From PALSA-1355 sp041499515 (GTDB lineage Bacteria > Planctomycetota > Planctomycetia > Pirellulales > PALSA-1355), in the NCBI GenBank assembly GCA_041499515.1, contig JBGQKM010000047.1, positions 1-25,297 on the forward strand: DNA of 25,297 bases. The letters run 5' to 3'. Made by a program: the position numbers and the translations under genes. The notes below the pieces were generated by a model. It had not been told where the DNA came from, ran no database searches, and worked only from the letters and a program-made list of their open reading frames with translations. This document shows, piece by piece, positions 7,630 to 15,003 of the stretch (position 1 is the first letter of the stretch; the number at the start of each line of letters is the position of its first letter).

Positions 7630-8331
7630 CTAGCGCGCGGTCGGCCTGGCGACCGTGCCTCGCAGGACAATATTATCGTAATTGCCCAGGTCGTCGAACG
7701 ATCCGATGCCGACCTGGCCCCAGGAAAAGGTTTTGTCGCTGGCCTCCATGGCCGTGTGTCGCATGTCGTCGAAATAAATCTCGGTATCCCCGTCGGCCAC
7801 GGTGCGCACGATCTTCACCTTGTGCCAGGCGTCGTCCCAGGGGGTGCCGGGCGTGGTTTCGGTCGAGATCTTGATGCGCGGCGCGTCGTTGACGATGAAA
7901 ATCTGATTGGCACGGTCGTCGGTCTTTTTGCCGAAATGCACGTAGTAGAAGTGGGCCGGATCCTGGTAGCCGAAAACCAGCACCATGCTGCGGTGATCGT
8001 AATCCTTGACCGTGCTTTGCACTTGGGCCTCCAAGGCGAAGTCGCCGACGATCGGTTCTTTGAGCAAGGCGATATTCAAGGGGCTGCGATGCGGCGGCTT
8101 GTATTGGCTCTGCTGGAACAGGCTATACACCTGCCCTTGGGGCGTCTTGACCACTTTCCAAGCCCTGGCATCGGTCGGCTGCCAGCGGTCGCTTCCGTTT
8201 TCGAAATCTTCCTGAACCAAGAGCGGTAACTCGGCTGCACTAGAGGCCAGTCCCAAGGAGAGCATCAACGCCACGGCCGACGCGACCCAGGGCATCGCCC
8301 GACGCGACTGATTGAAACCGCATGTCAGCAT
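7630..8331 (-). CDS. Secreted LamG / DUF1080-like protein
   Basis: This is a 233-aa exported protein. A signal peptide covers residues ~1-33 (basic Arg-Arg, hydrophobic VASAVALMLSLGLA, cleavage near SSAAE). The mature part is a concanavalin-like beta sandwich: LVQEDFENGSDRWQPTD at the start, FALEAQVQSTVKDYDHRSMVLVFGYQDPAHFYYVHFG in the middle and GQVGIGSFDDLGNYDNIVLRG at the end. This is the pattern of the DUF1080/3-keto-disaccharide-hydrolase-like and LamG families common in planctomycetes. A carbohydrate-related role is inferred. It starts 10 bp after hisG, and its Shine-Dalgarno (AGGAA, eight bases before ATG) overlaps the hisG stop codon, so it is co-transcribed and probably translationally coupled to a biosynthetic gene with no obvious functional link. 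Confidence 0.82.
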   Translation of the reverse strand: MLTCGFNQSRRAMPWVASAVALMLSLGLASSAAELPLLVQEDFENGSDRWQPTDARAWKVVKTPQGQVYSLFQQSQYKPPHRSPLNIALLKEPIVGDFALEAQVQSTVKDYDHRSMVLVFGYQDPAHFYYVHFGKKTDDRANQIFIVNDAPRIKISTETTPGTPWDDAWHKVKIVRTVADGDTEIYFDDMRHTAMEASDKTFSWGQVGIGSFDDLGNYDNIVLRGTVARPTAR

Positions 8332-8341
8332 ACAAAGATTC

Positions 8342-9217
8342 CTATTCGATGATCTTCGTCAACGCGTATTCGACGATACCCCGCGCGCCGGCCGACTTCA
8401 AGCGGGGAATGATATTGCGAACGATTGACTCGTCGAGAATCGTGTTCACGTCCACCCATTGCTCGTCGGCCAGGCTCGAGATGGTTGGCTGCTGCAAGGC
8501 CGGCAGCAGCGAGAGCACCTGTTGCAGCCGGTCGCGCGGCACGTTCATCATCAGGCCGACTTTGCCCTCGGCGGCCATCGCCCCACGCAGCATCAGCACG
8601 ATGTCGTCGATTTTCTGCCTCTTCCAAGGATCGGCGTACGCCTGATGGTTGGCGATGAAGCGCGGCGTGCTGGTGAGCACTTCGTCGAGAATGCGCAGTT
8701 GATTGGCGCGCAGCGAACTGCCCGTCTCGGTCACCTCGACAATGGCATCGGCCAGCTTGGGCGGCTTGACTTCGGTCGCGCCCCAACTGAATTCGACTTT
8801 GGCCTGCACGCCATGCCGGGCCAGATAGCGCTGGGTCAGGCCGACCGCTTCGGTGGCGATCCGCTTGCCCTGGAGATCTTGGACACTGCGAAACGGCGAG
8901 CCTTCTGGAACGCACAGCACCCACCGCACCGGACGGCGGCTGACTTTCGAAAACACCAATTCGGCCACTTCGTGCACGTCCGAGCCGTTTTCCATGATCC
9001 AGTCGTAACCGGTCAGCCCCGCGTCGAGCACGCCGTCTTCGACGTAACGGGCCATCTCCTGGGCGCGGATGAGCATGCACTCGATCTGATCGTCGTCGAC
9101 CGTGGGAAAATAGCTGCGCGCGTGGAACGTGATTTTGTAACCGGCCCGGCGAAACAGTTCGCCGGTGGCTTCTTGCAGGCTGCCGGCCGGAATGCCCAGC
9201 TTCAAAAGGTTTTCCAT
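8342..9217 (-). CDS. hisG: ATP phosphoribosyltransferase, long form (HisG)
   Basis: HisG catalyses the first step of histidine synthesis, joining ATP and PRPP. The start is MENLLKLGIPAGSLQEATG at ATG 9217, giving 291 aa; the frame extends 84 codons upstream, but that part overlaps hisI and is not conserved. The PRPP-binding loop is visible as EVTETGSSLRANQLRILDEV. The length and the C-terminal ACT-like domain (LMMNVPRDRLQQVLSLLPALQQPTISSL... to the end) mark the long HisG_L type, which carries its own histidine feedback site and does not need HisZ. Family knowledge: long-form HisG is a hexamer in the cytoplasm. It lies 35 bp downstream of hisI and is followed immediately by the secreted LamG-like gene. 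No other his gene is present in the window. Confidence 0.96.
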   Translation of the reverse strand: MENLLKLGIPAGSLQEATGELFRRAGYKITFHARSYFPTVDDDQIECMLIRAQEMARYVEDGVLDAGLTGYDWIMENGSDVHEVAELVFSKVSRRPVRWVLCVPEGSPFRSVQDLQGKRIATEAVGLTQRYLARHGVQAKVEFSWGATEVKPPKLADAIVEVTETGSSLRANQLRILDEVLTSTPRFIANHQAYADPWKRQKIDDIVLMLRGAMAAEGKVGLMMNVPRDRLQQVLSLLPALQQPTISSLADEQWVDVNTILDESIVRNIIPRLKSAGARGIVEYALTKIIE

Positions 9218-9252
9218 GGACCCATTTCCGCACGATGCGCCAGCGCGAGCCG

Positions 9253-9648
9253 CTAGGGTTTCTTGTAAACTTCTTTCGGATCGAACACGCGCTGGCCGAA
9301 CACCTTGAGTCCCTCGGGCGTGACCTGGCGGTAGAAACAGCTCGAATAGCCTTCGTGGCAGGCAGCGCCGCCGACTTGATGGACTTTGAGCAGAATCGTG
9401 TCGGCGTCGCAGTCGAGAAAGATGGATTGGACCTGCTGCACGTTGCCGCTTTCTTCGCCTTTGCGCCACAGCTTGTTTCGGCTGCGGCTGAAATAGACGG
9501 CGCGGCCCGTGCTCAAGGTCTCGGCATAGCTGGCGGCATTCATATAGGCCAGCATCAAGACTTCGCCCGTGGCGGCGTCCTGGGCAATCGCCGGCAGTAG
9601 TCCGTCGCCCTTGGAAAAATCGGGCGATGAGGCGCTAGGTGTGCTCAC
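9253..9648 (-). CDS. hisI: Phosphoribosyl-AMP cyclohydrolase (HisI)
   Basis: HisI opens the adenine ring of phosphoribosyl-AMP in histidine synthesis. The 131-aa form starts at GTG 9648, which has AGGAG about ten bases upstream; an ATG at 9720 in the same frame would add 24 residues of non-conserved sequence and has no ribosome site. Metal-binding residues are present: D79-C80-D81-x-D83 (the Mg site and one Zn cysteine) and the Zn cysteines C97 and C104 in ACHEGYSSCFYR. The motif VYFSRSRNKLWRKGEESGN is diagnostic. There is no HisE (pyrophosphohydrolase) domain, so this is a monofunctional HisI and hisE must be elsewhere. It is the first gene of a hisI-hisG transcript. Confidence 0.95.
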   Translation of the reverse strand: MSTPSASSPDFSKGDGLLPAIAQDAATGEVLMLAYMNAASYAETLSTGRAVYFSRSRNKLWRKGEESGNVQQVQSIFLDCDADTILLKVHQVGGAACHEGYSSCFYRQVTPEGLKVFGQRVFDPKEVYKKP

Positions 9649-9914
9649 GGGTGACTTGCTCCTGATCGAAACAACAGGCCGAAGCGCGCGAAACGGCTCC
9701 AGCCGCAAAGGGTTCAGCATAATCGGCCCGCGGAGCTCGTGCCAGTAGCCCCCCTGAGTCGCGCGGGTCGGAAAAAACCGCCGAAATCCCGGAGGAGGAC
9801 ATCGGAGCGTGACCGCTCAATGGGCGATCCGAGTCAGGTTGCCGAGTTGCGAGAGCGCATCGCCACTGGGTCCAAAGCCCGATCGTGTCGGGCCGGAGAG
9901 CATGGAGTCAAAAG
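9649..9914. other. Intergenic, upstream of hisI
   Basis: No supported gene. Open frames on the plus strand (for example from 9739) lack a ribosome site and domains. The region presumably holds the minus-strand hisI promoter, but I see no clear -35/-10 pair. Confidence 0.35.
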
Positions 9915-9933
9915 CAGCCAAAGATTTTGGCTG
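9915..9933 (-). terminator. Possible intrinsic terminator of the small basic gene
   Basis: CAGCCAAA, loop ATC, TTTGGCTG forms a perfect 8-bp stem on the minus strand, followed by CTTTTG. It lies 72 bp after the stop of the 61-aa gene. The T-run is short, so it is a candidate only. Confidence 0.4.
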
Positions 9934-10005
9934 TCGCAAGAACATGCGATGGGATCGCCGCTGATGGTCACGCACGGAGTGCACTTGCCGTCGGCGGCGA
10001 TGCGC

Positions 10006-10191
10006 TTAGGCTGCTTTGCGCGGGCGCCATTGCATCCGCTGAAGCATCGCGGCGCGCTGAGTCACGTTTTCAATATCGAAACGGTCTTCAGCGCCCGTGG
10101 CGCGGCGGGACGCCGCGCGGCGACGGCGAGCCGCGGCCGCCTGGTTTCCAGGTTCCTTGCGCGGCAAGTCAGTTGGATCGTCGACAGACAT
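10006..10191 (-). CDS. Small basic hypothetical protein (61 aa)
   Basis: The product is not recognised. It is 61 residues, strongly basic (AAAARRRRAASRRATG, WRPRKAA at the end), with an acidic start (MSVDDPTDLP), and has no membrane segment. Support for coding comes from a good ribosome site (GGGGGAG, eight bases before ATG 10191) and a terminator-like hairpin 72 bp after the stop. The composition suggests a nucleic-acid- or ribosome-associated protein, which is inference only. It lies alone between the dienelactone hydrolase and hisI, all on the minus strand. It could still be a chance frame in GC-rich DNA. Confidence 0.45.
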   Translation of the reverse strand: MSVDDPTDLPRKEPGNQAAAARRRRAASRRATGAEDRFDIENVTQRAAMLQRMQWRPRKAA

Positions 10192-10376
10192 GGATTAGGC
10201 TCCCCCGAGTCCTCAAAGTTCGCTTCATTGAGATCATCGGAAGAATCGCACCAGTCCGTTGAGCAAATAGTTCGATCCCAAGGGCGGTGCTAGCACACCC
10301 TGGGACCGTCTTTTTCCCCACGAGGGGGCCGCGGCAGGGTTTGGCCCAGGCGCCGCGGAGGCGTTTGATTGTTGGC

Positions 10377-10398
10377 AAAAAAAACGCGTTAGGCCGCG
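10377..10398 (-). terminator. Intrinsic terminator overlapping the dienelactone hydrolase stop
   Basis: On the minus strand CGCG (10398-10395), a six-base loop containing the TAA stop, and CGCG (10388-10385) form a short GC stem (plus G-T wobble extensions), followed directly by eight T (10384-10377). The T-run is the best in this part of the window. Confidence 0.5.
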
Positions 10399-11252
10399 CC
10401 GTTTTTCTTGAACCATTCCAACATCCGCTTCCAGCCGTCTTCGGCCTGCTGCTTGCGATAGCTGGGGCGGTAGTCGGCGTTGAAGCCGTGCGGCGTGTCT
10501 GGGTAGACGATGATTTCCGACGGGTGTTTGGCATCCGCGAGTGCGCCGCGCATTTTTTCGATCGATTCGGCCGGAATGCCAGTATCGGCTCCACCGTAAA
10601 GGCCCAGCACCGGGGCCCCGAGCGCGCCGGCCAGGTCCAGCGGGTGTTTGGGGTGCAGTTCGTCTTTATCGCCGACCAGCCGCCCATACCAGGCGACGCC
10701 GGCTTTCAGATCGCGATTGTGAGCCGCATACAACCACACGATTCGTCCGCCCCAGCAGAAACCGGTAATGCCCAGCTTTGCAGTGTTGCCCCGGCCGCTC
10801 GCTTTCGCCCACGCGACCGCGGCATCGAGATCGGACATGACTTGAGCGTCGGGAACCTTGGAGACGACCTTGGAAATGACCTCGCGGATGTCGGAGATTT
10901 TTGAGACGTCGCCTTGTCGTGCGTAGAGTTCGGGCGCGACGGCCAGATAGCCGCTCTTGGCCAATCGGCGGCATAAATCTTTGATGTGTTCGTGGACGCC
11001 GAAGATTTCTTGCACGACGAGGATCACCGGAAACGGCCCGCCCGCCGCGGGCATCGCGCGATACGCGGGCATCTCGCCGTCGGCCGTGCGGATTTTTACC
11101 TCGCCGGCATCCAATCCCTGGCTGTCGGTCGTGATCGTGTCGGCCGAGATCGGCTGCACCGCCAGCGCGAACCCTGTGGCCAGCGTCGTGACCACGAACT
11201 CTCGGCGCGTAAAACCTGACTTCGGCAGAAAACTGGATAAATCGTCGTGCAT
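10389..11252 (-). CDS. Tat-exported dienelactone hydrolase family protein
   Basis: This 287-aa alpha/beta hydrolase starts MHDDLSSFLPKSG; longer upstream frames are not conserved. The N-terminus carries a twin-arginine signal (F14-T-R-R-E-F19, then VVTTLATGFALA), so the folded enzyme should be exported through Tat, as in the YghX/DLH-like secreted group. The catalytic triad is the dienelactone hydrolase type: C166 (GFCWGGR), D223 (YGGADTGIP) and H255 (DTPHGFNAD). E82 in VVQEIFGVHEHI matches the conserved Glu that orients the Cys. Family members open lactones or hydrolyse small esters; the substrate here is unknown. A weak AGGG site lies nine bases before the ATG. It is transcribed divergently from the small zinc protein gene at 11491. 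Confidence 0.93.
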   Translation of the reverse strand: MHDDLSSFLPKSGFTRREFVVTTLATGFALAVQPISADTITTDSQGLDAGEVKIRTADGEMPAYRAMPAAGGPFPVILVVQEIFGVHEHIKDLCRRLAKSGYLAVAPELYARQGDVSKISDIREVISKVVSKVPDAQVMSDLDAAVAWAKASGRGNTAKLGITGFCWGGRIVWLYAAHNRDLKAGVAWYGRLVGDKDELHPKHPLDLAGALGAPVLGLYGGADTGIPAESIEKMRGALADAKHPSEIIVYPDTPHGFNADYRPSYRKQQAEDGWKRMLEWFKKNGAA

Positions 11253-11490
11253 GGCTGAAATCCCTTTTTCCTGGTGAGCGATGTACGTGCCGAGCAATAG
11301 GCTAGCGAACGCCGATGCCCCATGCAACGCGCGGGTGGGGACCGGCAAGCGAAACCGAGAAAAGAAGACCTTCTGGCGGGTTTTTTGGCCTATTTCAGCC
11401 CGGCGGCCAAACGTTTTTTCGCAGCCAGTCGCCAAAAGTGATAGAATGCACGGTTCGCAGAGCGGATTCTTGGGTTGGCCAGGAGTGTTT

Positions 11491-11679
11491 ATGAAATTCT
11501 GTAGATGTTGCCATTCCACCATGATCGGCGGCGATGGCTCCAAATCGTTATCCCGTATCGTGCGACTGCTTCGGCATCATGGATTCGTGCCTCAAACCAT
11601 CGACGCCGTGGCCGTTTCCGTTGGGCCGATGTGCGATAAATGTATCAAGGCTTGGGCTAAGGAACTCGATGCGAAATAG
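11491..11679 (+). CDS. Small Cys-rich (zinc-ribbon-like) protein
   Basis: Family not recognised. The 62-aa start is fixed by AGGAG five bases before ATG 11491, although the frame is open from 11281. Two cysteine knuckles at the ends (C4, C6, C7, H8 and C48-x-x-C51) flank a basic helix-like middle (SRIVRLLRHHGF), which suggests a single zinc site closing the chain, of the kind seen in small regulatory or ribosome-associated proteins. It is cytoplasmic, with no signal or membrane segment. A TAGAAT (11442-11447) lies ~45 bp upstream and may be the -10 box; no good -35 is seen. Confidence 0.6.
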   Translation: MKFCRCCHSTMIGGDGSKSLSRIVRLLRHHGFVPQTIDAVAVSVGPMCDKCIKAWAKELDAK

Positions 11680-12121
11680 GGGATCGAGCGACGATACCAT
11701 CGTTCGAGCAGGGTCGATCTGGCTTGACTCAAGGCCGAATCGTGCTAGAGTGCATGTGGACTCTTCGCAAGGACGAGGGGCTTTCCGGACTGCCGCTGGC
11801 CCGATGCCTTCTCGTTCGGCAGTTCCTGTTGCGATGCCGGACTTCTGGAAAATGAAGTCAGCAGGCATCGACGATTCCTCGAACGCGGCGATCTCGTCAC
11901 GCTGCGGTAGAAGCGAGGTCGGTCATTGCGAGCCAAGGTCAGCCTCGGCCGCCTGAACGAAGTTCTTCAAAGTCCGCGTGGACGATTCGGCCGCAGGTCG
12001 ACGATAGGTACGGTTCCAGACAGCCGCCTGTCCGGTGCGACCGAGCCGTGGGTGCAGAGAAGCGCGTGCGGTCTGGCGTGTAATTGATATGAAATCATTG
12101 GGCGCACAACTCGCGCCAGTC
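11680..12121. other. Intergenic stretch without a supported gene
   Basis: About 440 bp between two small plus-strand genes. The overlapping frames here (e.g. plus 11534-11956 and minus 11745-11936) have no ribosome sites or domains. The one visible signal is the promoter-like pair at 11724-11751. Confidence 0.4.
11724..11751 (+). promoter_or_regulatory. Promoter-like TTGACT-16-TAGAGT
   Basis: TTGACT (11724-11729), 16-bp spacer, TAGAGT (11746-11751). It points at the small Lys-rich gene, but the leader would be ~370 nt, so a short transcript or RNA starting here is also possible. Confidence 0.35.
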
Positions 12122-12131
12122 AGGAATGTCC

Positions 12132-12287
12132 ATGAGTATCAGCCCTTCGGCGGACGATCGGAATCCACAGCCAACGGACGCCGAGCTCGAGAGAGCCCAT
12201 AAGAAGTCGGCAAAGAAGGCCGCGAAACAGGCCGCCAAAGATCAGGCCAATCGCCAGCGGCAACTGGGTGCTCGCCGCCGCAAGTAA
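12132..12287 (+). CDS. Small Lys/Ala-rich protein (51 aa)
   Basis: Family not recognised. The reading frame gives MSISPSADDRNPQPTDAELE followed by a Lys/Ala/Gln-rich helix-forming stretch (KKSAKKAAKQAAKDQ) and a basic tail ending GARRRK. AGGA lies six bases before ATG 12132; an ATG at 12126 in the same frame has the site too close. Composition is of the histone H1/ribosome-associated basic-tail kind, so nucleic acid binding is possible (inference). It is on the same strand as, and 120 bp upstream of, another small helical protein. A length of 51 aa makes chance possible, but the clean codon pattern and ribosome site favour a real gene. Confidence 0.55.
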   Translation: MSISPSADDRNPQPTDAELERAHKKSAKKAAKQAAKDQANRQRQLGARRRK

Positions 12288-12326
12288 GAACATTCTGCAC
12301 GATTCCGGCACGGCGGCGCGGCCGAA

Positions 12327-12343
12327 GCCCTGGAAACCAGGGC
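12327..12343. repeat. Perfect 7-bp hairpin between two small genes
   Basis: GCCCTGG, loop AAA, CCAGGGC. There is no T-run after it. It may be an mRNA processing or stability element, or chance. Confidence 0.4.
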
Positions 12344-12407
12344 GATTGACGATCAGATCGACGGTTGTCGTGGCGCCAGGAATCAAGAAACCTCAGAGGA
12401 TCCCCGA

Positions 12408-12611
12408 GTGAATAAGCCCTTGGAACATCGGCTGGCATTAGCCCTGGCGGCACTGGCCGCCGCCGAGAAAAACGCACGCGATGCGACGAAAAATCCCGTC
12501 TACTGGAAGACCCAGGTCGAGCGGGAACAGAAGCTGATCGAAGCCCTGGAAGCAGAGCTGCGCGAAGCGGAACTGCGCGAAGCGGAAAATCCCGCCAATC
12601 CCGCCTCGTAG
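12408..12611 (+). CDS. Small coiled-coil hypothetical protein (67 aa)
   Basis: Family not recognised. It begins at GTG 12408 with AGAGGA seven bases upstream. The product is almost entirely helical: an Ala/Leu-rich start (LALALAALAAAEKNARD) and a charged repeat EALEAELREAELREAE that fits a coiled coil, ending in a Pro/Asn tail. It has no Cys, signal or membrane segment. Being on the same strand 120 bp after the Lys-rich small gene, it could share its transcript. An internal 15-base near-duplication (GAAGCGGAACTGCGC type) encodes the ELREA repeat. Confidence 0.5.
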   Translation: MNKPLEHRLALALAALAAAEKNARDATKNPVYWKTQVEREQKLIEALEAELREAELREAENPANPAS

Positions 12612-12638
12612 GCCTCGCGCCGCGTCGGGTGCATTGGA

Positions 12639-12953
12639 CTACCGCGCTTGACGCTGCTGGAACATCCACGGCAGCACGCCCTGCGGGTCGTTGTACGCCG
12701 CCGTCCAACTATCGTGGCCAACACCTTCCAGTTCGGTGTATCGAGGGCTGCCGCCGACTGCCTTGATCGCGTCGATCATCTTTCGCGAGTTCTATACAGG
12801 CACGGTGTTGTCGGCGCTGCCGTGAACGGCCCAGATCGGAACGTCCTTAAGCTTCGTGGCCCAGGCCGAATCGCCACCGCGACAAATCGGCACGACGGCG
12901 GCGAACAGTTCGGGATGCTGCGCGGCGAGCGACCACAGGGCTGCCGGCGATTG
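12639..12953 (-). pseudogene. Remnant of a secreted esterase/peptidase (alpha/beta hydrolase C-terminus)
   Basis: The minus strand reads LWSLAAQHPELFAAVVPICR, then ...WATKLKDVPIWAVHGSADNTVPV, an in-frame TAG (12794-12792), then NSRKMIDAIKAVGGSPRYTE and ...GVGHDSWTAAYNDPQGVLPWMF to a stop at 12639. This is the C-terminal half of the predicted-peptidase/phospholipase (COG4099-like) hydrolases: the Asp (HGSADN) and His (GVGHDSW) of the triad are present. The N-terminal half with the Ser nucleophile elbow is missing because the sequence begins just after where it should be, at the end of the neighbouring gene 12955-13896. Truncation plus an internal stop make it a decayed gene. Confidence 0.8.
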
Positions 12954-12954
12954 T

Positions 12955-13896
12955 CTATTGATCCGAATCGTCCGCCGGCTTTCGCTCTTTCCACGACAGT
13001 CCTTCGGACATGATGTTCACGGAGCTTCCCTGGCTGGCGCGTTTCACGAAGATCGTCAGGCTGGCTTCACCTTTTTCGCGCTTCAAGATGGCCGACTGCG
13101 GCGTGATCAGATCACCGGAGTCTGGATCTTCCCAGCCCTGCGCCTTGAGCTTCTGCGACAGATAAGCGGCCAACGTCTTGACGTCCGCCGGGCTCTTGAA
13201 GGTAATCTGCTCGACAAGCTGTTTGTACTCGACGTCGCTGGCATCTTTCGGCAGCGGCAGGTCTCGGACATGCACGGGCCCGTCTGCGTCCGCAGGCTTG
13301 TCGTCGGAGGCCGGTTGCGCGGGCTTTGCTTTCTTGCTCTTCGATTTTTCGGCTTTGGCCGTTTTGGGCTCCGGATTTGGGATCGGAACGACCAGCAGGG
13401 GAAGGTCGAAACGAACATCAAAACTTTTGAGGTCCGGCGCCTCGCCGGTCTCCATGGTCGCTTTTCCGAGCGCCCGGCCATTCGCCAGCGCCAGTTCGCC
13501 TTTCAACTTAGGATCGCCGCTGACGCTAATCGACGTATTGTCGGCCCAGCAGTTGGAGTAGCTGATTTTGCCCGACTTCTCGAATGTCACGACGACGTGC
13601 GGCTGAAACAAAAAGAAACTGTCGGGCTTCCCCTGGCCCTTGACCAGCGCAGCCTTGAGCTGGTCGACCGCGATGGGCTTGCTGCTCAAGATCACCTCGA
13701 TCGCGTCTTGGTCGAAGGCTTTTGCCTCATATGCCACGCCGTGTTCGAGATGGTAAGTTTTGTCCTTGATGCGCAGCGTCCCCTGGGCCGGCTTGGCCGC
13801 GGCCTGGCCTTTCGCCGTGTCGTCTGCCAACAACCAAACGCCGCAGCAAATGCCCAGCGTGACCCACCCCAGACGCGCTACGTGCCAAACCATCAC
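12955..13896 (-). CDS. Secreted protein of unknown function
   Basis: This 313-aa protein has an N-terminal hydrophobic signal (residues ~5-24, then ADDTAKGQA) indicating export. Two conserved-looking parts flank a low-complexity Lys/Pro/Ala linker (about residues 175-210, PKTAKAEKSKSKKAKPA). The first part (TYHLEHGVAYEAKAFDQDAIEVILSSKPIAVDQL ... VTFEKSGKISYSNCWADN) is beta-rich. The second (PLPKDASDVEYKQLVEQITFKSPADVKTLAAYLSQKLKAQGWE...) resembles the start of a small alpha-beta domain for which I have no name. Similar architectures occur in planctomycete exported proteins. The stop is immediately adjacent to the esterase remnant, suggesting a deletion joined them. Confidence 0.75.
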   Translation of the reverse strand: MMVWHVARLGWVTLGICCGVWLLADDTAKGQAAAKPAQGTLRIKDKTYHLEHGVAYEAKAFDQDAIEVILSSKPIAVDQLKAALVKGQGKPDSFFLFQPHVVVTFEKSGKISYSNCWADNTSISVSGDPKLKGELALANGRALGKATMETGEAPDLKSFDVRFDLPLLVVPIPNPEPKTAKAEKSKSKKAKPAQPASDDKPADADGPVHVRDLPLPKDASDVEYKQLVEQITFKSPADVKTLAAYLSQKLKAQGWEDPDSGDLITPQSAILKREKGEASLTIFVKRASQGSSVNIMSEGLSWKERKPADDSDQ

Positions 13897-14009
13897 GGCC
13901 GCTCCTGGTTCATGAGTTTTCCAGGTTCATGGATGTTCTTCCCTGCCATTTTTTCCGTCGAGCCCGACCGATTCTAACCCAACCGCCCTGCACCGCAAGA
14001 ACTGAAAGC

Positions 14010-14083
14010 TACGCCCGGCAGGACTCGAACCTGCAACCTGCGGATTAGAAGTCCGCTGCTCTATCCAATTGAGCTACGGGCGC
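14010..14083 (-). tRNA. tRNA-Arg (anticodon UCU)
   Basis: The minus strand folds as a complete cloverleaf: acceptor GCGCCCG/CGGGCGT (first pair G-U), D-arm GCTC...GAGC, anticodon stem GCGGA/TCCGC with loop CTTCTAA giving UCU, and T-arm containing GGTTCGAGTCC. The discriminator base is A; CCA is not encoded. It reads AGA (and AGG by wobble) codons. Confidence 0.95.
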
Positions 14084-14226
14084 TTGTGCTTTTAGTTTAA
14101 CGGAGCCGGGACGAGACAAAAGGGGCTGTTAGATGTCGCTGAGCGGGCTCGAGGGGTCCGGATGACAATTGTCGGTTAAACTCATGGGTTGCGACGGTTT
14201 CGAAAGTCGGCCCGTGAGGTTGAACC

Positions 14227-14745
14227 ATGCACGCGATCCGGGCAGAACGTCCGAGCGATGCCGAAGCGATCCGGGGGATTCACCGTCTGGCGTTTGGCCG
14301 AGAGGCCGAAGCACGGCTCGTCGACGCACTGCGCGCCGCTGGTGACGTGCGAGTTTCGCTGGTCGCCGAAGCGGAAGGCGTCGTTGTCGGGCATATACTG
14401 TTTGGCTTTCTGTCGATCGTGACTGACGGCGACACCATCCCAGCCTTGGCTCTGGCGCCGCTGGCGGTTCTGCCGGAATTCCAATCCCGGGGTATCGGCA
14501 GCCAACTTGTCCGCGACGGCTTGAGTGTGTGCCGCGACCAGCGGCATCGAATCGTTATCGTGCTGGGCGACCCACGTTACTATCGACGCTTCGGCTTTTC
14601 CGCGGCGCTTGCTCGCGGCCTGGTTTCTCCATTCGGCGGCCATACCTTCATGGCACTCGAATTGTCCGATGGCGCTCTGGCGGGGATCAGGGGCAATGTG
14701 ATCTATCCGGCGCCATTTCTGCGAGATTGGCCGAAACCATCCTGA
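14227..14745 (+). CDS. GNAT-family N-acetyltransferase
   Basis: This 172-aa protein has the acetyl-CoA binding motif A, LAVLPEFQSRGIGSQLV (R88-G-I-G91), preceded by the beta strand PALALAPLAV, and the following LGDPRYYRRFGFSAA, which is typical of the YhbS-like subgroup. These enzymes transfer acetyl from acetyl-CoA to a small molecule or protein amine; the acceptor is unknown. GAGGT lies seven bases before ATG 14227. It is a stand-alone cytoplasmic gene between tRNA-Arg and the PEP-CTERM gene, which follow different orientations and spacing, so no operon is evident. Confidence 0.92.
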   Translation: MHAIRAERPSDAEAIRGIHRLAFGREAEARLVDALRAAGDVRVSLVAEAEGVVVGHILFGFLSIVTDGDTIPALALAPLAVLPEFQSRGIGSQLVRDGLSVCRDQRHRIVIVLGDPRYYRRFGFSAALARGLVSPFGGHTFMALELSDGALAGIRGNVIYPAPFLRDWPKPS

Positions 14746-14810
14746 GGGTAGAAAGGGCCGTGCGGAATCGTTCTTAATCGGTCGCAATGCGAAGTCTTTG
14801 CGACGGGCCC

Positions 14811-14839
14811 TTGACACGGGCAATCCGATCACCCATGAT
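14811..14839 (+). promoter_or_regulatory. Promoter candidate for the PEP-CTERM gene
   Basis: TTGACA (14811-14816), 17-bp spacer, CATGAT (14834-14839, 4 of 6). It is the best match in the 258-bp region between the GNAT and PEP-CTERM genes and would give a ~160-nt leader. Confidence 0.4.
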
Positions 14840-15003
14840 CCGGCTGGATGCGTAGCCCAGCGAGATGGATCGTCGCAGAACCTCTGCCGAGGCGCAGCAA
14901 CGTTTGCCAGACCCAATATTTGAGCAGTCGGCCGAAACTCATCCGGGGGTTTCGATACCCCATCCCGCTCCTATCCTTCATTAACCTCGAGACATGAACG
15001 CAA

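Noticed and set aside
9739..10293. 184-codon plus-strand open frame
   Set aside because: Antisense to the better supported 61-aa gene and its terminator, no ribosome site, no recognisable domain.
11534..11956. Overlapping frames of 140 (plus) and 106 (minus) codons after the small zinc gene
   Set aside because: They begin inside or opposite the supported 62-aa gene and lack ribosome sites or motifs.
12327..12343. Hairpin as an intrinsic terminator
   Set aside because: Perfect stem, but no T-run on either strand; listed only as a hairpin.
12120..12386. 88-codon minus-strand frame with a hydrophobic stretch
   Set aside because: Antisense to the Lys/Ala-rich gene. A Lys/Ala/Gln-rich gene read backwards gives Leu/Phe-rich peptides, which explains the apparent membrane segment.
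12856..13977. 373-codon plus-strand frame
   Set aside because: Antisense shadow of the secreted protein at 12955-13896, which has the signal peptide.
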